From the NCBI GenBank assembly GCA_037783415.1, contig JAZGTN010000071.1, forward strand, positions 1,674,001 through 1,738,000: DNA of 64,000 bases, read 5' to 3'. Each line of letters begins with the position of its first letter. The first letter of the stretch is position 1. A program made the position numbers and the translations under genes. The DNA is from Leptasterias polaris (lineage: Eukaryota > Echinodermata > Asteroidea > Forcipulatida > Asteriidae). Of this stretch, positions 49,326-60,800 are shown in pieces. The notes below the pieces were generated by a model, which made no database searches, was not told the DNA's origin, and saw nothing but the letters and a program-made list of their open reading frames with translations.

Positions 49326-52300
49326 TTAAGATTTTTGAGCTTTTGTTTTTTGATCTTCCGGTTTTCTTTTTTTAAGGAAGATGTTAGTCTGGAGTTGGGC
49401 TATGCTGTTCTTGATTTCCAAGATGGTCGCCGCGTCTCCCTGTTTCTCAGCGAGAGACAAAGCCTTCTTGTAGTGAGACTCCGCTTCCTCGAATTCCTCT
49501 GGAGGAAGAAAACAAAAAGAGGGAGATGGCGTTAGATGATTGAGGTAAGCTCTGGACAAAACACCAGGGATACAAAAGATTTGCAAACCAAACTACAATC
49601 AAGAAACTGCTGGAGTCTGAGAAAGTTTTACTTCTGAAGAATTATGCAAAATATTTGCCAAAGTGAATAGGAGGGGTTAACAATCAATAAGAAGGCCTAC
49701 TACAGTTTATGAAATGATAGTTAACCCTGTCTGACTACTCAATATCACCCAATGCAGTCTTCGAAGATAGATAAATTATGCAAGCCTGCAATGTGATATC
49801 ATGTGGAGCAAACATAGACACAGTCAGTACACAGTCAACCCTCCTACTGTCTCACCACTCAAAGTCAATATCATGCAATCTGGTTTTGAATGATAGATAA
49901 ACTATGCCAGCCTGCAATGTGATATCATGTGATAAATGCAAATACGGAGTACAAACATGAAATTCACTCCCTTGGCAAACAAGATCATCTAGCCAGAGCC
50001 CAAGCCGATATCAGCCAAAGCCGAAGTTTGTATTTTACCTGTATGCATTTTCACTGATGCCAGGTTGCAGAGTACCGATGGAAGGTCATGAGGTGACCTC
50101 TGCTCAGCGATGAGGGCGGCTTGCTGTATCGTCTCAATAGCTTCTGTGTACCTCCCTCCCAGGTCGTAAACCGTGCCAAGGTCATTCATGAGGATAACGG
50201 TCTGAAAAATTGGGGGAAAACAAAATAATAATAATTCGTCTTTGCCTGTCTGTCTTTATAAATACTTGCTCAGTGATAATAAAGACATAGTAAAGGTGTG
50301 AAAGGTGGGGGGGACTAAAAAGGAACTGCAATCGCTGAAAAAGTTTACATGCAATCAGGGTCAAAATCTAAAAATTATTATTCCTTTTTGTCTGTTCATT
50401 TTTTTATTGTATATTTTCTTAATACACATCCAACAGAACAATTAGCGCCAATAACAGAATAAATAGGAAACGAGAAAAAAAGTTCAGTTTTTAGATGTGG
50501 GAGGAAAACTCCAAACGGGGAAAACCCACACAATCAGGTAGGGACTGCCCAATCCACATGGAAGGTTTCAATCCGCGGACTTGCAACCGGGGTCCACAGA
50601 GGTGAAAGACAGGGAAAGAAAACCACTGAGCCAACATGATACTAGTCTTGGCCCAAGACGTCAGTGACCGAAAGTGGATAGTGTACTGTGCTCGGCTACA
50701 ACTCGTTACAGCGCGCCCTCTTTTGGCTTGCTAGTCAAGTTGGTTAATTCAAGCCACAAGAGGGCGCGCTTTAACGAGTTGTTACCGAGCGCAGTACACT
50801 ATCCACTATCGATTACTAACGTCTTGGGCCAAGACTAACCTGATCCCCATTGTGGTTTGTTGCTATGTTTTAGAATTTGGGGGGTTTTTTTTGAGTGGGA
50901 GAGGCACATCCCTTTCATCCTCAAGTGCTTAAAAAGATCCACTTTATTTTACCCACAACAAATCAATCGTACCTGAGGATGTGGTAGGCCATCAACCTCC
51001 AAGTCCTTCTGACATATGACCAAGGCACGCTTGTACATCTGAGTGGCCTCCTCCAGCCTCCCATGAGCAGCCAGAGACCTTGCGTAGGAGTCCAGACACA
51101 TGCCGAGGAGCGACAGGAGATTCTGTCTCGTCTCCTTGTCCTTGGTTTGCTCTAGCTTCTTCTCTGTCGTCGTGATGCACCAAGTAAACCCATGCTCTGA
51201 GTCGGTGTACCTGGAAAGATAAATTAAATCAATACAAAATTGGGGCAGACGACAATCCTTTCCAGTGTTTGTGCAAACAAAATATTCTGAAATAATATGT
51301 TGATGTTTCCTCTTGGTCTTAGAGTTGGAACCCACTGCACTTCCTAATGAAAATTTCAGAGGATTTACAGACTCTCTGCATCATCACAAATATAGAACTA
51401 GGGTAGTGGGCACCGTCTGGGTCTCTCCTTGGTCTAGAGGATGAAGCCCCCTGAAGCCCCCTGGGTGTTACATTTCAGAGGATTTACAGACCCTCTACAT
51501 CACCACAAATAAAGAACTAGGGTAGTGGGTCTGGGTCTCCCTTTGGTCTTGAGGATGAAGCCCCCTAAACCCCCCTTATAAAATCGTAGTGGGAGGCATG
51601 TTTGACATCATCGCCCGGGCCCAATTTCATAGAGCTGCTTTTAGCCAAAAATATTACCAGTTACATTTTGTACATAAAAAACAGCATTTTAGCTGGTAAG
51701 CTTATTCTACTCTAGTAAGCATAATTTTGTTGTGCTAAACAACTTTCTATGCTTCAGCTGCTCTTTGAAATTGGGCACTGTTCTCTTTAAGTCGCAGCTT
51801 ATCTCAACACATCTGCCATTTTGTCTCCTTGTCTACCAAGTGCAGTTTAGGGTTAGAATAGGTTTAGCCTTTTAATAAATACTTTACCTCCTCATCCTGT
51901 CATACATTCTGGCAAGTTTGAGGGAGATCTCGATGACTGCGCTGTCGTCTTGGGCCGTCCCGGAGGAGATCATTCTCTTCAAGGTCTCCTTGAAAAGACC
52001 TTCCGCCTTGGTAAGGTTTCCGTGCCTCATGGACAGACCTGCCATCTTCAAAACACAAATAAAATAACTCTCATAAAAGTGCTTCAAAAATCAGTTGTCA
52101 TTTTCACCTGTAAAATATCATCCATCAAAAGATGTGGCATAAAAAAAAGAATGTAGAAAGTTCAGGATTTAGATTTTATAAAAACTGAAACGATTTGGCA
52201 TAAACTGTTTTAATATAAGCCTGGGGTAAACTAAAGCAAAACTGAAGACAAAACCAAAACCTATATACAGCATTTGAACTGGGAGCTTTACATAACCAAC

Positions 52301-54559
52301 ACTTTGAACAGGTTTTTCTACATTCACCAAATTGATTCCAATCATAAATGTATATGTCCACATTAAACTTATTTGTATCGCACGGTAAATGTAGACTTCT
52401 TCAGACGTTCCTACGTGCACACCAAAAGATCAAAGATCCAAAATCATTATAGGGGTGGGGGGGAGTGGGGGCTTGGTGGAGAGGCGTCTTTTACCTGATC
52501 ATAAATGTATGTGATACCATCTTGGTGCTTTTGATCCTGCGCCAACTTGAGAGCTTCGTGTAAGAGTTCTTCAGCTTCAACAAGATTTCCTTTTCCTTCA
52601 GCCAACTGTTGTAAGTATTACGACAAGCATCAATTATAAATGGAAACTTGATGATTAAACCCACAGCAAGTGATGCAAACTTTTTGGGTAGGCATTCAAA
52701 ATTAGTAAATGGTACCTGCTAGAGTATGATAGATGGTTGATTGATTGGTAGGCAACGCAGTGTGGCTGGCTGGCTGCCGATGTTGCATACTTTTAGGGAG
52801 TTTAGAATGTTTCAGAAGTGTAAAGGCCCAAATGAACAGGGGTTAGTGAAAGTGTAAAGCCCTTTTGATTTTTGGGGGGATTCAAGGGCACCTAACAAAT
52901 GGCTATAACTATTATCATTGCAGGCCTTGAACTTCACTCCTGAAGAGGCACAGCAATTTTACTCTGGTAAGGGGCACTTCTATGAGGAAAATGTAAATTT
53001 GTGTAGGAACTTTGCAGAGGGCACCACAGCAAAAGCACAGGGCACAACGGCAATTGCTGTGGGTGATGTGGGTGATGTGGGTGATGTGGGTGATGTGGGT
53101 GATGTGGGTTATTTTGAGGCCTGCCAGTTTTGGTTCTCAAAGTAACTAGCAGTAAATCTCACCCAAGACTTAGCGATGAGAGTTTCCATGGTATCAGGAT
53201 CTGGGTCTTTCTTCAAGAAGCTGAACCCGAGGACGAATGCACAACACATAAAACCTATTGAAATAAAAAACATATACAATTTGCAAAAGTAAATCAAAAT
53301 TGTGCCACAAATAAAGAAGTAAAAATTTCACTTGTTCAGTTTATTGCCATTAAATATTCGTAAATTTACATTTTTTTTTAAAAGCAGATTGAAGGTATAA
53401 CACTGTTGTTAAAAGTTTGGGAGGTCATCTGAGCTTCTGACTGGAGTGGAGACCTTCCCAGAATGGCACCCAAAAGAGGGTACCACTGTAGATTCTCAAC
53501 AAAAATTGACGGAAATGTATTGAGTAACTCAATTAACTGAAACTAAATATTCCTTGCCACAATTAAGAAGTACAGGTGTATACAATGAATATGTTCAGTA
53601 AACTTTGTAGGCGAATTCAGGAATAAAAATGCCTGTTTTGAGTTTAGGCCCATCAATTTTCCTCGGTCGGCAGATATTGTTCCAGAGCATTGGCACTCCT
53701 ACGTAAGTGAATAGTAACAGCTGCATTGTCAAAAACTGTGCAACAGTGGGTATAACTCTAAATATTGGATTTGGATGCTATATTAGTTTATACATTACAT
53801 GACAATGTTACTTAACTTACATGCAAAACCTGCATAATATGTTGGTTCATCAATGGGCCTCCTGTTTTCACGAACAAAGGGTGGAAGATTCCAATCATTG
53901 TCGTTCCCCATTTGCGACGACGTGGAAGTATCTTGATAAGCTCTAAATGTCTTTTTACTTGCTGGTCCCCATCCACTTTCTGTCTGTCTGCGGTAAAATT
54001 CTGGATTTCTTTGCTGTTGCTGCTGACCTTTAATAATCTCGGACTCGTTAATTGCCATGTCAAAAAGTGATGGAGGTGTCCGATAATAGATGTCTCCAGT
54101 CTTGCAAGATGCCGATGATCGCCTCGTCCCTCTTGGGCCAGAAACTTGATTTGCAACGTAATTTTGAGAGTTTAACTTCTGGACTTGTTCATCAAATTGT
54201 TCATCATTTTCATATTGCTGTTGTGTTTTGTACGTCTTCCTGTTCGTTGCAGTATTTTGCGTGATGCTGTCACTTTTGTAAGTGTTACCGTCATCAGGAT
54301 CTGTGTGCTTACCGCCAGCGGCACTGGGGCCGAATTGCTTAGATTCAGTTTCTGTTTTAGTTTTGTCAGTACAAAAATGTTTTGCCCAAATCTCTCTTCT
54401 TGATGCGACGGAAACAAAGTTTATATGCGGTATATTGTTGTACTTACTACAAGACGTCATGTATGACATCCTTGATGCCAAACACATCCCACATGACAGC
54501 TTTTTCGGGACAAATAGAAGCGGAAACAGTCGAACCGAAAACTGCCTGGGCGCTGCCAT
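49326..54559 (-). CDS. TTC19: Tetratricopeptide repeat protein 19, mitochondrial
   Basis: Seven exons on the minus strand: 54559-53821, 53254-53163, 52605-52495, 52045-51888, 51210-50973, 50201-50039, 49498-49326. All GT-AG and in phase; 557 residues against about 380 in human. TTC19 is an inner-membrane protein that binds respiratory complex III and helps clear fragments of the Rieske subunit. The N-terminus (MAAPRQFSVRLFPLLFVPKK) is a basic presequence. A long Gln/Asn/Ser-rich, probably disordered stretch (about 60-230) accounts for the extra length. A hydrophobic segment FMCCAFVLGFSFL (248-260) is a likely membrane anchor. The TPR region (about 275-540) contains EAEELLHEALKLA, DDSAVIEISLKLARMYD, LLGMCLDSYAR, HPQTVILMNDLGTVYD and EEAESHYKKALSLAE, all typical of TTC19. 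Confidence 0.93.
49720..49955. repeat. ~115-bp tandem repeat in a TTC19 intron
   Basis: Two units with AACCCTSYCTACTGTCTCACCACTC-like starts and AGCCTGCAATGTGATATCAT. Related to 33405-33600. Confidence 0.75.
50490..50850 (-). repeat. tRNA-derived SINE (third family) interrupted by a foldback element
   Basis: The SINE head (minus: GGCTCAGTGGTTTTC, CACCTCTGTGGACC) is split at the words ACATGATAC and ACCTGATCC by a palindromic element at about 50643-50838. Its arms start TAGTCTTGGCCCAAGACG and include AACTCGTTA, GCGCGCCCTCTT and ATAGTGTACTG. The flanking 8-9-bp words look like a target duplication. Confidence 0.8.
51350..51590. repeat. ~120-bp tandem duplication in a TTC19 intron
   Basis: Two units, each with CAGAGGATTTACAGACYCTC, AGAACTAGGGTAGTGGG and GAGGATGAAGCCCCCT. 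Confidence 0.9.
51613..51782. mobile_element. MITE of the 'AATTTCATAGAGCTGCT' family, best copy
   Basis: Ends GGGCCCAATTTCATAGAGCT and AGCTGCTCTTTGAAATTGGG are inverted repeats about 170 bp apart. The interior has GCTGGTAAGCTTATTC and TAAGCATAATTTTG. It defines the family used for the other copies in this window. Confidence 0.85.
53058..53110. repeat. (GTGGGTGAT)n minisatellite
   Basis: Five 9-bp units between two TTC19 exons. Confidence 0.95.
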
Positions 54560-54840
54560 GTTTAGTTGTTGAAAAAAAAACTCTTGAGGGCGCTCTTTAA
54601 ACTTAACGGTGTTGATTCAACCTCGTTTTCATAGTTTATTAAAACGAGCTGAGAAAGAAAACACCTGGGAAAGGTATTGCTTTTGGTCTTGTTCATAGAC
54701 TTATATAAAAATACTGGCACGATTTGTAAACAAGCACCAGACTATATGTACATGACAACAAGAGTTGGCGTCTGCTCCTGGTAAATTCCGCACAAAAAAA
54801 CAAACAAGTACAGTAGTATTTCCCCCAAGATTAATCCGTT
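54560..54840. promoter_or_regulatory. Probable bidirectional promoter of TTC19 and BBS12
   Basis: The two start codons point away from each other with 281 bp between them. No TATA box in either direction was seen. The first in-frame codon upstream of the BBS12 ATG that matters is a TAA nine bases away, so the start is not further upstream in this exon. Confidence 0.6.
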
Positions 54841-57800
54841 ATGAATAGATTATCATCGTTGCAAGCATTACAAACAATATGTAAGTACGCTGAATGATAA
54901 AAATCTTATTTTGAAGTAAAGTTTAGTTGAATGATACAATTATAGAAAACCACAGCACGGGAAACTGATTGGGTAATTTTGTTTACATACATGAATGATT
55001 TTGGTTTGCTTGGCATGTTTGGGGTTGGTCATGTTGGTTGAAAAAAGAAAAATTGACTAGAGCGGGATTTGAACCAACGAAAAAAGATCTTGAAAAAATA
55101 GGGAGACCGCCATCAGGGCTAGATAGCTCAGTTGGTACGTAGAGCGCCCGTGTGGCAGGAGATTCTTCCCCCCCCCCCCCACCCCCCTAACGGCATAAAA
55201 CCATAAGGCGTACTGTGGTGTGCAAACTTCTTCTGATCATGCCTAATATTAAGTAATAATAACGTCCCTCTTTTGAATCATTCTCCTTTTTAGCCCATGT
55301 TAATTTCCCATGAGGGACATCTCCAGGAGACAAATTTCCCCATGACACCGGCACATTATTATAATCCGGCGGTAGTTTACTAAAATAGTAATACTAACTA
55401 TTACTAGTTGGTTCAAATCCCGCTCTAGCCAATTTGTTCTTTGTTCAACCTAAAATGATACAAATAGATTTCAAATTTTCATGTAGAGTGTCACTGTCAC
55501 TAGTGTCAGTGTCACTCACTGAGTGAGTGTTCAACTTCACACCAATGATGGCAATTGGTAAAAATACTCTTCAAAGTTCAATACATTTATAACAACACTT
55601 ACATTATTTACAATTTACTCATTTTTTTATTTTTCATCATACTCTCAAATAACAGGTTGCTCTGTGAGTTCATTTCTCGGTCCAAACGAAAGGTAAAACC
55701 AAGTTGTTCTAACAATAATTTCCCTTCCTTTGACTTCTTAAAAAAAAAAAATGTATTATTTCATTGTTTGACCTTGGTAGACCGATTTCTTTTCTACCAA
55801 CATTATCAACATGATCATGATGTTCATTACATGTACAATTTCCTACTATAGTGTTTGTATTTTCATTAAGAAATGTTATTCTTGTTTAGAATGAAGTGTA
55901 TTCTTGGAGATGATGGTGAGGATGGTCATCTTTTGTCAAGCTGCGGTGAGCTCATGTGTCATCTAGACATGGAGGTATGTCCTTTTACAATTACAAATAC
56001 TTGTTCAGGCATTATTGAATAATCAAGTAAGGTTTCAATAGCACCATGTGTGAATATCCTTTGAGTAGTGGTGGTTCCGAGAAGAACCGGTGGTTGACAA
56101 CTCAACGTTTCGATCAGTATGCTCATGTATCAGTATCCTCCTGAAGACGATCAGAGCACACTGATCGAAACGTTGAGTTGTCAACCACCGGTTCTTCTCG
56201 GAACCACCACTTCTCGCATGGTGCTACCGCAAACCTTACCTGATTGTACTCCCACCATCATCATTCGGCAAAAATTTGCATTCGTGGCCTCCTCATCCTC
56301 AAATTGTAATGGGGGCGTATTCCTGGAGTCGCCCCCATCACCTGTTCTCTTTCAATCGCTGCTATTCTCAGCTCTCCTACACTTCTACCACCCCATTTTT
56401 TCACATTGTCTATCCAACGCATCTTAGGGCGACCTCTGCCTCGAGTTGTACCCTTAGGCAGACCGTCTCTAACTGAGTCGGGTAGGCCTCCCTGTCTCAT
56501 CACATGAGCGCACCACTTTGCCTTCCGCTCTAACACCTCATCAAGCAAAGTTTTAAATCCTACTCATTATTGCTGCTTATTGTAAACATGCCAACATTTT
56601 TTTTTATTTGGTATAAATTTGGAGGCAGAGGGACATCACTTTCATGGAATCACTTCCTTGAAATCACTTCCTTGGAATCACTTCTTCGGAATCACTTATT
56701 GGTAAATAATTTGTGTAACTTACTTGCTCACTGATGTTCATCATCTTTTCTGTCTCAGCATCCAGTTGGACACTTGGCGATGGAGGCTTGCACTTCACAT
56801 CAGAAGATGCACGGCACAGGGACGACGACCTTGATGACGATGGCTGGATTATGGGCGGCAGAAATCCAGTTACTCCTTACTCAAGTATGGAACATTATTG
56901 ATTTATGTAAATTTAATGAAGTTGAGCTGGCTTGTGGAAATCATTTAGGGGTAGCCATCTGTTACTATTCAATTGTGACAAATAAAGAAAAAATATCAGA
57001 ATGGGAAGTGGATGATCTTGAAAAGTAAGCAAAACAAATTGTTTGGAAGAGTTAAACTTGAAGTTTAGTCATTTACAATTTGTTTAATTGTCAACTAAAC
57101 AAAATTTTAATTCTTGTCTTTGGTCAGGGTGTTCCAATTTCAGCGATCATCGGGTATGGAGACGAATGCCTGGAGCAGTGTCTAGACGCCTTGGAGACAA
57201 TCACCGTACCTTGCACTATTCTCAAAGTTCCCAAGACTCAAGCATCCTTAAACGAGGCTCCACTCGCCTTCATTGAAGAGAGCCACAAGACATGCACAGG
57301 AGGAGATCTCCCCATCAGCAGTAGGGATAAACCACACTTGCCTTTTCAAAAGGCTCACTCGGAAAACAGGGACTCTCACCAGAGCCATGGTTTCACTGAA
57401 GACATCGGTTTCGATGAGCGTAAACTCCACAGTTCTACCACAGGTCACCTTACAGTTCAACAACAACATGGTGTACAATATATTTCTGACCGATTCAACT
57501 CAACAGTTAACCCCAAAGTAGAATGTTTTGCTGATGGTCTGGGTGCATCCTTCCCCAAAACTGAGATGAGAAATTCAGACAGTTCTCAGAAGATGTCCCA
57601 ACAAATACTTGGTGAGCAATTGAGCATCTTACAGCTTTCTCCTTCGGAGGATGAGGATGGGTTTCAGGAAGTCCAGTTCAGCATCTCAGAGTCTCAACAA
57701 CCAGCAATTCTTGGACAAATAAAAGCAAAGTCTAAAGCAGAAGCTCCAGTGAAAATGGATGATAATGAAGATGAAGTGGCTTGGTTCTTTGATACAGAAG

Positions 57801-60800
57801 ATGAAAGATCTGAGTATACGTTGGAGAAGCATCTCTCAGATTTGGAATTGTTGTCGACAGAACGTCCTGGGAGCCTTAGTCTTGATCATGTAACGGACCC
57901 TCACCTTAATTTTGTTGACTCTAAAGCCATATCTGCAAGACAAAAGCATTCCGTGGTTGGAATAACTAGAAATAAACAGCAGGATGAGATTTTTCAACTT
58001 CATGCGGAAATTGGTGGAGAAACAAGCGACGAGGAAAGTGATGAGTTTGATTCATGTTTTTCACCAGAAGATGAAAAAGACACAAGAGATTCAGTTATGA
58101 CAAAGAGCGATGGTGTTATTGATTATCACCAAGTAAGAAAACCAAGTGCAATTCATGAATCTATTCTCAAGCTTTTGCTGGCCAAACAAAACAAAATCAC
58201 TACGGAGAGAACGGCCAAAGTTGAAAACAACAGTAGACATTTTAGAACTTTTGAAACTGTGACCAATCAGAATTCGTCTGGCAGTGAGGTTACATATAGT
58301 TGCCATAGCAATGCATCTTCAAAAGAGACTGAGAAAGTCCCAGAGCAGGTTGAACACTCACAAAGTCCAGCCAGTCAGCTGACAGCATCCGATAACCATG
58401 GATACATTCCAACCAGTTCACATGGTACCTTCCAATGTGATGTTGCCTTGGAAACCACAGCTCCTCAAGAAACAAAGACACCAGATGCATTACAAGATCT
58501 ATTGAAGGCCAAACAGAAAAAGGCAGCAGCAATGAGACTAACCAATGTTCAAATTAGAAGCAGACATTTTAATGTGACCTCGGGTCACGACATTGACCCT
58601 GAAATGACCTTGTCTGTGTCACAGGGGGTTACAGAGCCTTTGTTAGGGAACAATTTTCTTGAGGAGAAGATGCATTTTCTTTCACAGGAGCAGAATGGGG
58701 TAGATATACCCCCATCAAGGATAGATTTTCTTTCACAGGAGCAGAATGGGGTAGATATACCCCCATCAAGGCCACAGTTTACCCCAAATCTTGATGGAAT
58801 AGAAGAGCCTGATATTTGGAATCTTGGGTAAGCCATCATTTCAGACACGACTTGTGTCTTCCAGATAAAACTTTCTTTGTTTTTCAACCACACATATCAA
58901 TTGAAACCAAACCAAGCTTGATCCAAAATAGTCCGATCCCTTTTTGATATAATGAGTACCTGTATTCATTGTTGCATTTTGCACATTGGGAACATGACTA
59001 AAATGCTGGTACCTTTATGCATCCTCTGATTCAGGTTTGGATTGAGTCATGGAGCTGATATGGAGATGAAGCTCGCTATGGAAGCTTTTCAAATGCAGGC
59101 TGCTCATCATCAACAGAGCAACACAGAGATGTATGTACTGGTATCCGCCCCGTCTTAATAGAATTAAAATAGAGGATTTATGACATCTTTTCAAGATGGG
59201 TTAACATTTGGGGGGTTTTGCGAGTGCCTTTTAAATATTATTTGTCATTCAAACTAGAATTTGTTTATTTGTACTCTTTTATGGTCATGAAATGAAGTGA
59301 TCTTCAAAAGCCAATACCACTGTAATCTGTAAAATGTGGACCTATTGGTTTTTAAACAATTTGGGCAAATTTCAGGACAAAAAACAACAACAGAAAATCC
59401 ATTTGGCAGTGAAAACTTTTACTTTGCAATAATAGGCTTTTAGGGTGATTTTATTAAAGTTGTTGACTTTATTTTTCTCTGATATTCCTTCAGGATATTT
59501 GACTTAAATCGAATCAGCGTGTGCACTATCGAAGGACCAGCAGCATCAGAGTCCCATTTGGAGTCCGGTGCGTTAGTGAAAACAGACAATCTTCAGTTGC
59601 AGTCGATAGCAGCAGCCTCAACTGGAGGGTCCATTCGAGCTCTGGTATGTAAAAAGAAGAAGATCAGGGCGCAATTTTTAGAGTTGCTTAGCAGACAATT
59701 TTGCTAGGCAAAACTCTGCAGGACAATCAATCTTGCACCATATCCCGCAGGACGTTGGCTCCACGAATTTTCACTCTCCAATCTTGCCTATCTTGTGCTC
59801 TTCGGTGTTCCAGGTAGAAGGTGCTGTTAAGGATGATGTCGTTTTCCCATCTCTTTCGAGGCAGGACACCAGTCAAATATTGTGCATGTGACATGGTACT
59901 AGTTTGACTGGTAACCTTATTCTGATAAGCATAGTTGTTGATGTGCTAGCTGAATTGTGTGTGCTTAAGGAGCTCTATGAAATTTGGTTCTGGTTGGCTC
60001 GATGGTATCTTGCCTTGCTTGTACCTCCGCGGACCCCGGTTTGAATCCTTCCTTGGAATGGAGACTCTTCTGTCAACTGGGTTTCCAGTCTCTACCCAAT
60101 GGTGATGGTTTTTCTCCTACATGTAAAACTGATCATTTATTATCCTTCATCAAATTTTCTACACTGTCTTCAGGACTATGGGTCCCAGTGCTAGTCGCTT
60201 TTGAAGATCACATGAGTTCAGGACCAGAAGGTTTTTTGAAATTGCTGGCCTAAAAATCGTAAATCAAATTCCAACAGCAAGTTTTGGTTGCTTTTTGAAA
60301 GACTCTTGATTATTACCAACTAAGCTTTTACCTTTCGTATATGGTGAAGTAGACAAGTTTTCAGAGACACTAGTGCAGGTTTGAAAGTCATTCTGATTGA
60401 TTGAAGAAGGTACCTGTAGAAGATTCCACCAAGAAAGTTAGGTTGCCTTTCCTTGTAGGCCTAACTCTTTATTGTTTTATCCTCAGATCATTAATGGAGA
60501 TGCCACGCCCATTTTCCGACACAAAGGCTTCAAGAAGACCACAAAGGTGAAGGTATTCACTGAGGGGACACAACAGTCGCCAAATCAAGAGAAATCTTGG
60601 CTGAGAGCTGCCATAAAGGTGTTACAGGAGGTAATATTTGAGTAGCTCCTTTTCCAATATCTTAGATCTGTGAAGAAATATCCAAGATGAAAACAAATCT
60701 TGGACTGATGCTTGTTAATTTTTTATTGGATTTTGTTCATTTTGAAATTTCGTCCCTGATAGTTGAGCATCAAGCTGATTGTCCTCAAGGGTCGCTCGGA

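Noticed and set aside
52910..53145. Plus-strand frame with a start-like FTPEEAQQFYSGKG sequence and Gly-Asp-Val repeat
   Set aside because: Lies antisense in a TTC19 intron, is built on the 9-bp minisatellite and shares words with dispersed repeats at 41520 and 45100.
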